Origin: Bubalus kerabau
Lineage: Eukaryota; Chordata; Mammalia; Artiodactyla; Bovidae
Direction of reading: 5' to 3'
DNA: 64,000 nucleotides
NCBI RefSeq assembly: GCF_029407905.1
Contig: NC_073643.1
Location: 35,870,501 to 35,934,500 of the forward strand
In this document: one piece after another, positions 33,185 to 44,789 of the stretch
Position numbering within the stretch: position 1 is the stretch's first letter
Layout: each line of letters opens with the position of its first letter
Position numbers and translations under genes: made by a program
Notes under the pieces: generated by a model
The model's database searches: none
What the model was told of the DNA's origin: nothing
The model's input: only the letters and a program-made list of their open reading frames with translations

Positions 33185-33337
33185 GACATTTACAGTCATC
33201 CCAGCTGACAAGAAGATGCTTCTGTATCCAGTGTGTAGAGGTCAGGGATGTTGCTAAACATCCTGTAATTCACAGAACAGCTCCCTACAACAAAGAATCA
33301 TCTAGCCCCAAATGTCAGCCATGCCACGGGTTGAGAC
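33185..33337 (+). repeat. MER5A-like hAT element, right part
   Basis: GACATTTACAGTCATCCCAG, TGTGTAGAGGTCAGGGATGT, TTGCTAAACATCCTGTAATT, CCCTACAACAAAGAATCATC and CCCCAAATGTCAGCCATGCC follow the MER5A order to its GGTTGAGA end. About 10 bp of consensus between the two halves seem to be missing at the L1 insertion point. Confidence 0.88.
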
Positions 33338-33456
33338 ATGCTTCTTTATGTATTCATTCCTCCAGAAAAAGAAACTGTTTCTGAAGTTTCCAAGATTGTC
33401 TTAGGTAAATCTCTTCATGTTGCTATAAAACTATTGAGATTTCTTGAGAACCTTAT

Positions 33457-33667
33457 GGGCTTCCTAAGTGGTACAGTGGTAAAGAACCCACTTGCCAATG
33501 CAGGAGACGTAAGACACTTGGCTTCAATCTCTCAGTCAGGAAGATCCCCTGGAAGAGGGCATGGCAAAACACTCCAGTATTCTCCTCTGGAAATTCCATG
33601 GGCAGAGGACCCTGGTGGGCTACAGTCTGTGGGGTCTGTCGGACATGACTGAGCATGCATGCACACA
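33457..33667 (+). mobile_element. Bov-tA SINE, sense
   Basis: GGGCTTCCTAAGTGGTACAG head, CCTGGAAGAGGGCATGGC joint, BovA body and a GCATGCATGCACACA tail. The duplication TGAGAACCTTAT is perfect at 33445-33456 and 33668-33679. Confidence 0.97.
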
Positions 33668-33729
33668 TGAGAACCTTATACTTTGGTGATAAAGAGCTTA
33701 TTAGAGTCAGAATCTTTTATTTTGAATTC

Positions 33730-33870
33730 AGTTTTACTTTTCTGTCCACTAGAAAGTTATTGAGCCTCCATTTCCTTATCTTTAAGTTTGGTATCAAAGT
33801 CATGTAGCTGTGGTGTGATTGAATGAGATAATGCATTTAAAGTGCTTCATACAGTGCTGGTAACTCACCA
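33730..33870 (+). repeat. MIR SINE, sense
   Basis: GAGCCTCCATTTCCTTATCT, then GATTGAATGAGATAATGCAT and AAAGTGCTTCATACAGTGCT match the MIR core and 3' part. Confidence 0.78.
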
Positions 33871-33920
33871 TGGAGTAACTGCTGTGGCTGCTGTTATTGT
33901 TGCTATTGTGCTTATCATTT

Positions 33921-33990
33921 TTTATTACTCTACTTCTAAAATCTAAATTTATTATTCTAAAATCTAAATTTATTACTCTACTTCTAAAAT
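33921..33990. repeat. AT-rich direct repeat cluster
   Basis: TTTATTACTCTACTTCTAAA plus AT occurs identically at 33921-33942 and 33969-33990. Between them a shorter relative (ATTTATTATTCTAAAATCTA) lies in phase. It abuts a BovB whose target duplication is part of this unit. Confidence 0.92.
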
Positions 33991-34383
33991 GTGAAGAAAG
34001 CTGAGCGCCGAAGAATTGATGCTTTTGAACTGTGGTGTTGGAGAAGACTCTTGAGAGTCCCTTGGACTGCAAGGAGATCCAACCAGTCCATCCTAAAGGA
34101 GACCAGTCCTGGGTGTTCATTGGAAGGACTGATGCTGAGGCTGAAACTCCAATACTTTGGCCACCTGATGTGAAGAGTTGACTCATTGGAAAAGACCCTG
34201 ATGCTGGGAGGATTGGGGGCAGGAGGAGAAGGGGATGACAGAGGATGAGATGGCTGGATGGCATCACCGACTTGATGCACATGAGTTTGGTGAACTCTGG
34301 GAGTTGGTGATGGACAGGGAGGTCTGGCATGCTGCGATTCACGGGGTCACAAGGAGTCGGACACGACTGAGCGACTGAACTGA
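33991..34383 (+). mobile_element. BovB LINE, sense, strongly 5'-truncated
   Basis: Only the last 390 bp of BovB: the end of ORF2 and the 3' end. The plus frame 33991-34173 gives KKAERRRIDAFELWCWRRLL, then LKLQYFGHLM and a stop that replaces the usual continuation; small deletions shift the later part. The duplication ACTTCTAAAAT lies at 33980-33990 and 34384-34394. The BovB end overlaps the right copy by a base or two. Confidence 0.95.
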
Positions 34384-34394
34384 ACTTCTAAAAT

Positions 34395-36789
34395 CAGATA
34401 TGGATTTACCAAGAAACCAGTGAAGCTTCAACTTCAGAGCCCCTCATTTTGCTTGGGGCCCTTCCAGTGACCCGTACCTTTCTGTGTTCAAGATTTTACA
34501 GTATTGTCTTGAAGCCCCTTCCTACCTTCCTGCTTCCTTTCTGCATTGAATGAGCTTCAGGCTCTACAGAGTTTAGACTTGCGTGTCTGGTCAGGACCTA
34601 GGATAAAACCTTGATATTGGGACATAATAAATATTCATCTGTCAACAAGTTGCCTATCAGCCTGGAGAGAAATGTGCTTACCCATTATTGCCTGTTTTTT
34701 TAAAAACCCATCAGGCTTCAACTCTCATTGCTGCCCTTCTTCCTTGCTGTTGGGCTTCTCTAGAAGGCATTTCACCCTATCATTCAGGAAACAATGGCAT
34801 CTCTCTCCTTTTGTTCTCTCTTTCCAGTAGAGGATTCACCATTGTCAAAAGAACAATGAAGAAAAAATAAGTATGTGTTATCACTGATTATTTAGTGAAG
34901 AGAATTCTGATATAACTGCAGAAGCAAAGGTCTGTTTCCATGGGGACTGTCTGGGTCTGGGAAATGTTTGTTAGCACAAACTTCAAGTTATTACAGCATT
35001 CACTATACAGTTATCTGACTTGTATAGCTTCTCAATCTCAGCTGACTCCAGCATCCCACCCTACATTTTCAGAAATAAATACTTGTGTATGTGTCTGTAA
35101 TGGGCTTCCAGCCTTCCAGTGTCAAGATTGACATGCCAGGAAAAAAAGAGCTGCACAGGTCAATAAGGAAAAAACATATGGTGGTTGAATAATTCTGAAG
35201 TTTAAACTCGCATTGAAAACGACACAAGGCATTAGAATTCTGACCACAGGGAAGTCCAGTGACAAACATGTAATAAAAATGGAAAGATAATAATAGAAAA
35301 AGAATCTCAGGAAAATTAAACTCTTGAGGTAGCAAAATTGAAATAATAATGCAAATATCCAACTTTTCTCACTGATTGTTCAAGTAGGATAGCTTATAGC
35401 TTTTCTTCCCTTAAATTTGGTATCTAATCATTATCTCATATAATCCATCCTTTAAAGTAGAAATCACACAGGTCTTCACTGAGAAACCATAGGCAAAATT
35501 TTCTTGACTCATTTCCATCAGTAACTGCCATTTTCATCAGTTCTTATTCTGATTAAGATGGAGGCTGGGGAGGGAACAGCCACATTTAATCCTTTTGATC
35601 TAAGAAAAAGTAAAAGATGAAACCAAAAAAGGAATGTTTCATCATGGTAGAAGTTCTCATTTGCTTGTCTGGGAGCCTCAATTTCCTTATCTTTAAAATG
35701 AGGTTAGTAGTATTTACCCATGAGCTTGTTGGAGAATGTAAATGAGCCGAGGTGTGGGAGAGATCTGTATGATGGCACTTTCTCCTCAGAGACTCTTTTT
35801 CATGGACCTGTTGCTTTAATTAACCATAAGGAGATGCCAGTGGCTTCAACATTGATGGCTTCAGCCCAGACCCCTTTACTAAGCTCTCAGTTCATATGTT
35901 CTGTGCTCCAAGAACATCTCCATTTGTCCTTCTTCAAGGCACCTTAAAGGCACACAGATGCACCAAAATCGTCTTGCCCCCAGCATCTGGTGCTTTTCCT
36001 GTATTCTTGAGATCATGAATTTCACATCACCATTTATATGAACAAACCAGAAACCTAAATGTCGCTTTTCCAATATTCAGTGACTTTATTCTTTTCAGTA
36101 TAGAGTTAAAGCATTCTGAATGTAGTCCTAGGTTTCCTTATGTCTATGAAGACAGGAATATAAAAGAAAAGCAGAGATTTTTTTTAATATAGTGTAGTAT
36201 AGTCATTTTTTATATAATATAGTATAGGTTCTTTAATAAAGTACTTTGTGTCTGAACCAGTTTAGCACCTGGAAGTAAATAAATACAATTCCTTGATCTG
36301 CTAACCTGCAGGGATGGAACCAGTACATAGGCAAAGAGTGCTATAAAAAGGAGATTCTTACTGTGAATTAGACATGATTTCATTTCTTTTAGATTACCGA
36401 GAAAGGCAAAGGAAAACCAATAGACTTTAAAAGAAAAAAAAAGGAAGAAAGAAAGTAGAATTGAAATTTATTTTCTTGCCTCCAAGCACATATCACATTT
36501 ATCAAAGGAAATAATATGCCTCTTAAAAATGTTTGTGATTGCCTTTTAATTTCTATTCAGTAACATCACCCAAGTAGCACTATGTAGCCTGTTGGAGAAT
36601 ATGAAATTAGCCTGAGAGAATGTTCAATTATGTTTGCAACTTGCTTTTATTTCTCATATGAGTACATTTCAATATTCACAACTGCTACTGATCTCTAATT
36701 TAAGATTTCTGTTGGAATTCTAATGCATTAACTTTTTATAAAAATACTATACAGAGTCACATAATTTAGGACTCAGTAGGATATTTGGG
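34395..36789. other. Unassigned DNA with one small MIR
   Basis: 35661-35755 (GGGAGCCTCAATTTCCTTAT, AAAATGAGGTTAGTAGTATT) is a sense MIR core. The rest shows no recognised family. 36180-36235 is an AT-rich ATAGTATAGT-type patch. Frames near 34688 and 35720 have no known motif. Confidence 0.5.
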
Positions 36790-36945
36790 ATTGTCTAGTT
36801 TTTCACCCTCATTTCCAAGAAAAAAGAAAAGGAAAAAAGTGGGATACAGTGAGGTTAAGACTTGTCCAAAGTTATCTATAGCATTTCAGAACTCACTCTG
36901 GAACCTAGACTTTGTGACTCTACCGAGTTCCCTCCCTCTGGCATT
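36790..36945 (-). repeat. MIR SINE, antisense
   Basis: CACCCTCATTTCCAAGAAAA, CAGTGAGGTTAAGACTTGTC, CAAAGTTATC and CTCTGGAACCTAGACTTTG follow the antisense MIR order, with an A/G-rich expansion at 36820-36840. Confidence 0.65.
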
Positions 36946-37704
36946 GGTATTCTCTACCTATTCTGTTTTAAACCTTTTTTTTTTTTTAACAGTTCTCTCA
37001 CAAAAGTTCACTGAGAAATTTGTTTTGTTAAATTCTCTTTACATGCTTCAGGGCACTCTCATGGTAACAAAAATAAAATGAAACCAATATAAAACCAAGT
37101 AAAATAAATGTTGTATCTTGATCAGTTCATTTCCATGTTACTCCCTCTCCATTTTCCCCTAATGCCCTCTGCATCTACCATTCTGAATCTTCTTTTGACC
37201 TTGATTTTAACAGTTGCTGCAAACTTATCAGTAACAGCCCTTTGAATTCATTACCAAAATAATCTAAACCTATTATTAAAACATTTATATCTTCACTTGT
37301 CTACACTTAAGCATTAAACTTTCATTGAAAGTTGAAATCAATAGAATAACTGTATTTTAAACCTCTTGGTAACTGGCTTCTTAACCATCTTTTTAAGGAA
37401 TTTGAATTAATTATTAAAATAAGAGATTATTTGCCTTGAGATTAACTGCTTGGTTTTTAAAGCCAATTTGTATGGGTAGGCAGCCTGCTGTTCCCTGCAT
37501 ATTAAAATTCAGAGTACACAAAGTAGATCTCAGCTTTGTTTAGCTTCTATACAGATCTCACACAATATTACAATGCCCTTGAATCCAGTATACTCATGTG
37601 AAATCCATATGTGAGGTGTATTTCTCTACATGTATCACCCAGCAACACAAGATCTCACAGACTAGTAATGCTGTCTCCATCAGGAAGTACCATCTGTCAG
37701 TGAC
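36946..37704. other. Unassigned DNA
   Basis: No family is recognised. A T12 run lies at about 36977-36988. Confidence 0.5.
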
Positions 37705-37716
37705 AAATGTAATAAG

Positions 37717-38013
37717 TGAAAGTTGCTCAGTAGTGTCCAACTCTTTTCAACCCCAAGGAACTCTCTAGGGCAGAGTACTAGACTGGGTAGCCTTTCCCTT
37801 CTCCAGGGGATCTTCCCAACCCAGGGATTGAACCTAGGTCTCCCTCATTGAAGGTGGATTCTTTACCAGCTGAGCAACAAGGGAAGCCCCAAGGATACTG
37901 GAATGGGTAGTCTATCCCTTCTCCAGGAGCTCTTCCTGACTCAGGAATTGAACTGGGGTCTCCTGCATTGCAAGCAGATTCCTTACCAACTGAGCTATCA
38001 GGGAAGCCCCGAT
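37717..38013 (-). mobile_element. Tandem Bov-tA dimer, antisense
   Basis: Two Bov-tA-type units lie head to tail. The left unit (37717-37890) has the BovA body and the tRNA-like head ending in AAGGGAAGCCCC. The right unit (37891-38010) repeats only the later part, from AAGGATACTGGAATGGGTAG to a second CAGGGAAGCCCC. The pair shares one near-perfect 12-bp duplication: AAATGTAATAAG (37705-37716) and AAATATAATAAG (38014-38025), so it moved as one unit. Confidence 0.9.
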
Positions 38014-38025
38014 AAATATAATAAG

Positions 38026-38332
38026 AACATGTGCAATTTTTTTAAGTTAAAAAGCATTTTTACCCACCCCCACCCCACATATAAGCAAAACCAGGCAAGC
38101 ATATACCAAAGCAAGCTTGGGAGTATTCGTTCAACTTCATTGTGATGTTTATAACTTGACTGAAGTTTCTCTAAGTGTCCTAGAAATTAGAGGTCTTCAT
38201 TTGCAAAGAGCTCTTGGGCCCTGGCCCTTCTAGTTGGTTCAAAAGTAAACATTTGTGCTAATCAGAGCTTCTGAGGATCAATACTTTTTATCTGAACTGT
38301 TGGGAAGGGAGATTCTTGCTTCAATAAAAATA
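38026..38332. other. Unassigned DNA
   Basis: No gene or family is recognised; a short C-rich patch (CCCACCCCCACCCCAC) lies near 38061-38078. Confidence 0.5.
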
Positions 38333-38552
38333 TTCTGCTGTACTATGCTTAGTCGCTCAGTCGTGTCCCACTCTTTGAGATCCCATGGATTGTAGCCCAC
38401 CACGCTTCTCTGTCCATGGGGATTCTCCAGGCAAGAATACTGACATGGGTTGCCATGCCCTTCTCCAGGGAATCTTCCCAACCCAGGGGTTGAACCCAGG
38501 TCTCCCACATTGCAGGTGGATTCTTTACCAGCTAAGCTACCAGGGAAGCCCT
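38333..38552 (-). mobile_element. Bov-tA SINE, antisense
   Basis: TTAGTCGCTCAGTCGTGTCC, GGCAAGAATACTGACATGGG, then CCAACCCAGGGGTTGAACCC and CTACCAGGGAAGCCC. ATAAAAATA at 38324-38332 and 38554-38562 is a plausible short target duplication. Confidence 0.95.
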
Positions 38553-38810
38553 GATAAAAATAGTTTTCCTTTAATATGAAAACACAGTTTGTATTACTCT
38601 TAGTTTATAATTATACAAGTCCCACAAAGAACTTTAAAGGAAATAGCCAATTCTATGATTGATCGGGTGTGGAAATAATAAAATATTATGCTGATTAATA
38701 TATCTTTCAGTGCTAACAGTCATTAGTTCTAGAACTCTCTCCTTATTTTTGCTTCTTTATGGAAATCACATCTATAATTGGCTTGGCCTTTCTATTGCAA
38801 AATATAGAGC

Positions 38811-38875
38811 TTCTGCTGCTGCTGCTAAGTCGCGTCAGTCATGTCCAACTCTGTGCGACCCCATAGACGGAAGCC
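38811..38875 (-). mobile_element. BOV-A2 3' fragment, 65 bp, antisense
   Basis: GCT tail, then CTAAGTCGCGTCAGTCATGT and CTGTGCGACCCCATAGACGG: only the last 50 bp of the second monomer plus the tail. The duplication AAATATAGAGC is perfect at 38800-38810 and 38876-38886, so this is an insertion truncated at integration, not a deletion remnant. Confidence 0.93.
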
Positions 38876-39075
38876 AAATATAGAGCAGACAATCTTAAAT
38901 ACAGAGCATCTTACCTTACTTATTGACCAACTCAGTTATTTCCTAAATTTCTCCTCCCTTTTGTGGTATGAAAGAATAAGGCTAGTTAGTGTTTGGCTCT
39001 GTGGTTTATTTCTTGATTCTCTCATACCTAAATTTCTTTTGTCCAAGGTCTCTTAACCCATATAGTCAAAACCTG

Positions 39076-40490
39076 TCAGTTCAGTCGCTCAGTCATGTCT
39101 GACTCTTTGCAACCCCAAGGACTGCAGCATGCCAGGCTTCCCTGTACATCACCGACTCCAAGAGCTTACTCAAACTCATGTCCATCAAGTCAGTGATACC
39201 ATCCAACCATCTCATCCTCTGTTGTCCCCTTCTCCCCCCACCTTCAATCTTTCCCAGCATCAGGGTCCTATCAAAAGAGTCAGTTCTTTGCATCAGGTGG
39301 CCAAAGTATTGGAGTTTTAGCTTCAGCATCAGTCCTTCCAATGATTATTCAGGACCAATTTCCTCTAGGATTGACTGGTTGGATCTCCTTGCAGTCCAAG
39401 GGACTCTTAAGAGTCTTCTCCAACACCACAGTTTGAAAGCATCAGTTATTCGGCGCTCAGCTTTCTTTATAGTCCAACTCTCACATCCATACATGACTAT
39501 CGGAAAAACCATAGCCTTGACTAGATGGACCTTTGTCAGCAAAGTAATGTCTTTGCTTTTTAATATGCTGTCTAGGTTGGTCATAGCTTTTCTTCCAAGG
39601 AGCAAGCATCTTTTAATTTCATGGCTGCAGTCACCATCTGCAATGATTTTGGAGTCCCAAAAAACAAAGTCACTGTTTCCATTGTTTCCCTATCTATTTG
39701 CCATGAAGTGATGGGACCGGATCACTTCTGAAATGCCAATACTTTGGCCACCTGATGTGAAGAACTGACTCATTTGAAAAGACCCTGATGCTGGGAAAGA
39801 TTGAGGGCAGGAGGAGAAGGGGACTACAGAGAATGAGATGGTTGGATGGCATCACTGATCTGATGGACATAAGTGTGAGTAAGCTCTAGGAGTTGGTGAT
39901 GTACAGGGAAGCCTGGCATGCTGCAGTCCAATGGGGTCACAAAGAGTCGGACACAACTGAGTGACTGAACTGAACTAATGGGCCATGATCTTAGTTTTCT
40001 GGATGTTGAGTTTTAAGCCAACTTTTTCACTCTCCTCTTTCACTTTCATCAAGAGGCTTTTTAGTTCTTCTTCACTTTATGCCATAAGGGTGGTGTCATC
40101 TGCACATCTAAGGTTATTGATATTTCTCCCCGCAATCTTGATTCCAGCCTGTGCTTCATCAAGCCTGGCATTTTGCATGATGTACTCTGCATATAAGTTA
40201 AATAAGCAGGGTGACAATATACAGCCTTGACATACTCCTTTCCCAATTTAGAACCAGTCTGTTGTTCCATGTCCAGTTCTAATCGTTGCTTCTTGACCTG
40301 CATACAGATTTCTCAGGAGGCAGGTCAGGTGGTCTGGTATTTCCCATCTCTTGAAGTATTTTCCACAGTTTGTTGTGATCCACACAGTCAAAGGCTTTGG
40401 CATTGTCAATAAAGCAGAAGTAGATATTTTTCTGGAACTCTCTTGCTTTTTTGATGATCCAACGGATTTTGGCAATTTGATCTCTGGTAA
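39076..40490 (-). mobile_element. BovB LINE, antisense, interrupted by another BovB
   Basis: Antisense BovB from its 3' end (GTTCAGTCGCTCAGTCATGT) through the ORF2 C-terminus and reverse transcriptase (antisense YADD region at about 40099) to TTGGCAATTTGATCTCTGG. It is 5'-truncated, and its sequence is broken at 39725 by a sense BovB piece, then resumes at about 39979 (CCATGATCTTAGTTTTCTGG). Open blocks remain at 39093-39341 and 39345-39605 on the minus strand. No clear target duplication. Confidence 0.94.
39733..39975 (+). mobile_element. BovB 3' fragment nested in the opposite-strand BovB
   Basis: CCAATACTTTGGCCACCTGA, GACCCTGATGCTGGGAAAGA, GGATGGCATCACTGATCTGA and a GACTGAACTGAACTA end are the last 240 bp of BovB in sense orientation. 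The host was cut at ATGGGACCGGAT, and ATGGGCC at the right may be a damaged copy of the same site. Confidence 0.93.
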
Positions 40491-40739
40491 CAAAAAGTAA
40501 TTATGTCAGGGGAAGTTTAGATAATATTATGATGCTGATCATTGGCATTTTAGAGACTCAGATAGTCATGTGTTCCAAGTGAATTCACACTCATGACTGA
40601 ATAGCATTGAAAAAACTGTATTTGTATTTCAGTATTTATAACATCCTTGAACCATTTTGTTTGAGTTTATTTTTTTCCACCTGATATCCTCTCTTCCCTA
40701 TTCCTGATATACTAACACCTGAGATTCTAAGAGGACTCA

Positions 40740-41215
40740 CTTTTCCCTACTTTTCTTACTTTTTATTATTTTTTATTTTTAAAATTGCAATAACAATGGT
40801 GTACAATGCTATATGTTAAGGTGTAGAACATAATTATTCATGATTTTTAAGGCTATATTCCATTTATAGTTAGTATAAAATACTGGCTGTATTCCTTGTG
40901 TCGTACAATATATCATTGTGACTAGTTTATTTTAAACATACTAACTTGCATTTCTTAACCCCATGCCTATGTTGCCCCTTCCCCTCCTCCAGAATTTGTA
41001 ACCACTAATTTGTTCTCTGTAAGTCTGTTTCTGTTTTGTTGTATTCACTAGTTTGTTGTATTTTTTAGCTTCCACATACAAGTGGTATGACACATATCAC
41101 TTCATTCTTTTCTGTCTGATTTATTTTCCTTAGGATAATGCCCTCCAAATCCATCCTGTTGTTGCAAGTGGCAAAATTTGATTCTTTTTTTTTGCCTTTT
41201 TACCTTCATGTGGAC
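40740..41215 (-). repeat. Old L1 3' region, antisense
   Basis: GGTGTACAATGCTATATGTT, GTTCTCTGTAAGTCTGTTTC, TTAGCTTCCACATACAAGTG and the CAAATCCATCCTGTTGTTGC segment follow the antisense L1 3' order. Confidence 0.78.
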
Positions 41216-44200
41216 ATATAGATGTGGGTATGCATTTATATGTGTTGTATGAATACATGTATACATTAATGGATATGCATAATCATACAAACCCATGTGT
41301 AGTTCATAATACTTTTATATTATTCATAATATTTTATATTATTTTATGTTGCTATATGTTTCTGACTTACGTAGGAGAGGGATTTTTTAGTACCTTTCCT
41401 GGCTCAGTCATAGAGCATTCTTCTAATTAGTTCAATAAACCCACCGAATATTTATATAATTGCAGAGCTAATATTCAGCCAGTATTGACCAGTACAGTCA
41501 TACCATTTCTATAGCCAGCACTAATTTTATGGTTGTTCATTCTGCTTGACCAGTGTGCATGCCATACTTACAGGTGGAATTAGCAGCATGACTATATGCT
41601 TATACCACCCATCAATACCATGTCTCCAGAATCCAGATGAGTCTCTCTGTGACCCAGAATCTAATCCCACATGTTCAGAGAACGTTCTTGCTTCCCCCAG
41701 ACATGGCTCACAATAATCAAAGCTGAAAGGAGCATGTTCTTTTCCTGGAAAGGAAAGGTGAAGAGTAGAACTCTTGTCTCCGTATACCCACAGCAGACTG
41801 AATGCAGGATAAGTTTTTAGACAGAGTTGCGTGTTTAAGGTCTCTTATCCTCAATTCGGTCCCAAACAGAGAGCCAGACCCTTGGTCTCTTTTTGCCTTT
41901 GAATTTTTGCAGGATTGAAAACAAAATTTTGGAATTTCTGCTCCTATTACCTTGTGTTAATATCTGAATTCACTGTATTCATATATGAGGGTCAAGGAAC
42001 AAGGAGCAGTGTGTCTCTTGGCAGAGAAGTAGAAGGATGCCTCACCTTCAGGGATACACATTGGAATGGGCAGGTTGATGACAGCAGACCTTGCCTCTAT
42101 TTCCATCAAGTTAAGTCTATCAGAATTCAAGTCACACACAGTAGTTTCCCTCGGCTGAAAGAATAAAGGTTTGAGTACCTTAATCTGATTTAGAAGCATA
42201 TATTTTTAATTTAAAATGTATAATTTTTAAATAGTGAGGACATAAGTAAGTAGGGAAAATAGAAAATGGGTATTCCTTACCCACCTGAAAATTGGAATCA
42301 AAGAGTCACACCTTTGATGCCCTTGTAGAACAGGCTCATGGAAAGCAGGAGTGAAATTATCTGCAGTGAGAGCATCTTCCTTGGACCGAGGACTTGTTCA
42401 TGAACAATCCTGATGGGACCATGTGTGGGAAGAGTTACCTAGTATTCCATGTGTGAACAGGCTGGGTAAACTGTGTCATGGCTCTGTGGGATGCTGAGGT
42501 CAAGGTTGGCTAGTTCAAGGTGATGTACAGTTTTTCAAGGACATGCACAGCTGTCCACATCCTAGGACTGAATCCTTTTTGTTGTGTTTGCAGATGCTTC
42601 TTCCAGGACTCTAACTTATTTGAGAAATTTTGCACCATATGAATAATGCCCCAAGGCTTTCAAAGAGAAAAACATGTGCACCTCGATGCAAAGATATATG
42701 GATTTCAGTGCAAAACATTCCAGTGGGGAGATTTTAAAAATTAATTTGTATTCGAGGCAGCACAATGTGGCGTATTTGAGGCATTTAAGAATTTTAAATA
42801 TGAGGGAGTGTGCTGAATGAGGAAGCTGTTCATTTGAAATAGTATATCAGAGTTTAGAACAGGTGGGGAAACTCAACTTTCTTTTTTTAATGAAGAAAAT
42901 GTTGCAAAATTGAGTTTTGCTTTGCCCACATAGGAGCACTAAGAAACCAAAGCAGCAGCCTTCAACTCCGCTAAAGAGCTCTGAATATGCAATATTGCAG
43001 TCACTTCTGCACATTAAATGCAAGCCACCATGTGTGTTTGTAAACAACTAAAAGACCCAACTAATCTTGAACAATACACAAATGAGCCATCTTTGAGAAT
43101 GCCAGTCGCCTGCTAATAACTTTCTTAAATTGCTCTCCAGCACTAATTGAAATCATAAATCCATATCACATTCAAAGCCCAACCACTGTATACCATTAGC
43201 TCACCACGGTTCTTAATCTTCTTCTTCTGGGGCACTTTCTTGCTGTATCCTTCCTCTTGGAGCAGCCACATTTATTATTACAGTTCAAACACCTGGCAGC
43301 ATCCCTGCTGTAGAGCTATATAACATCTTTCTAAGCACGTCACTATGAGGGCATGCTTAATAGGAACATCTACCCCAATCCCATTGGAACAAGGTCAAAA
43401 AATGTCAGAGAAATGTGTTTTCGCTCATTTCATCCTAGATGCCTGTAGATAACACAGATCGAAAGAATATTTAAATTCTGTTTTGTTAAGACAGGCTACT
43501 TCTGTTATATAGTGGAGCAAGTAGGAGGTTATGGTTGCCTCTAGACAATTTGCCAGACAAGAAAAATGGCTTTGCAGACCATCTGACAGCTTTATTCTTG
43601 TGGCTCCAGCAGAAAAATAGGCAAAAAAGATTGCAGAGGCGGCTGAGTGGAATACAACACAACAGTTCAGAAAAATATTAACTGGTTGTAAAATGAGTGG
43701 GAGGATGTAGTAAAGGAACTGGCATTTCAGTTATATAAAACCACTTATTATAACATTTTTATAGCCAAATTATACTCCTTTTCTGTGCAGTATCTTTGGG
43801 TCTGTTGCCCAGAATAGATGGGAAAGAATCTTTCCACAAGGCAAGGAATGTTTATGTGGAAAGAAAGAGAAGGAGCAGCTATGAATCATTTTATGGATGA
43901 ATTATGTTTATTATCTCAAGAAAGATCCCCTGAAAGTTTAGATCTGATTTTACAGTGGACTGTGTGCTTTTACAGATCTGTTCTGGGCCCATTTATTCGC
44001 CTGTATAACCACTCCTGGGCCTTCTAATGGACACTTGTAATTAATGTGGAGTGCTCTGATACTTGTATCAAGATGAGTCCACTTGGAGCCTTAAAAAGCT
44101 GAAACAACAATGAATACCTTGAAGTGAAAAAGACAGACTCCATAAAGTTTTTCTGAGATGACGGCCCACCTGATAGAGTCATCTTCAGTTCATCGCTTTT

Positions 44201-44789
44201 AACCAGCCTCTCTCATTAAACACAGAAGAGAAATTGCCCTCTCAACTCTCTTGTAAGAGTAATAAGGACTTGTACATTTCCTGACAAAGCTCTTTTTTTT
44301 TTGGCATAAAAAGTGAAGAACACAGACCATGCACCCTCAGCAATAGTACATCTTGTAGTTGTAAGTAGTGTCTGTTCAAAGAGAAAAATCTGTAATGAAA
44401 TACTTGGGAAAATACAGGCTGATACAGGATTAAGTAGCTTTTCATCCTGCAGGACTTCTCAGGTCTTTGGATATCCTAATATACATTTCAGATCTTTAAG
44501 ACAGGAATATATGCATTTCTGATATTTATTTTACCACAGAGATCTTTATTTTATGGAAACTAACATGTGGCCAGTGTTCCTTTGGATACTGTAAGGAGTA
44601 ATGCACCTTTACACAAGACTCTCTTATATAAAAGAGTCCTGGATAAAAAGTCCTGATACTTTTAAGTATCAGGAAGATTTAAATATTTGCATTTTAAATT
44701 TTTTTAGAGTTCTCCGTTGTCACCATTCATCATAGAATAATGATCAATGCCTTTATTTATTTACATTCAAAAAAACAGATAATCCAGTC
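41216..44789. other. Repeat-poor unassigned block
   Basis: No repeat is recognised over 3.5 kb apart from an AT-rich patch at 41300-41350. Frames such as 41915-42166 and 43818-44027 carry no known motif. 42840-43300 is of ordinary base composition and might be conserved non-coding DNA, which only cross-species alignment could show. Confidence 0.5.

Noticed and set aside
33921..33990. Direct repeats that could suggest a CRISPR array
   Set aside because: Only two or three AT-rich units, no regular spacers, and the context is vertebrate nuclear DNA.
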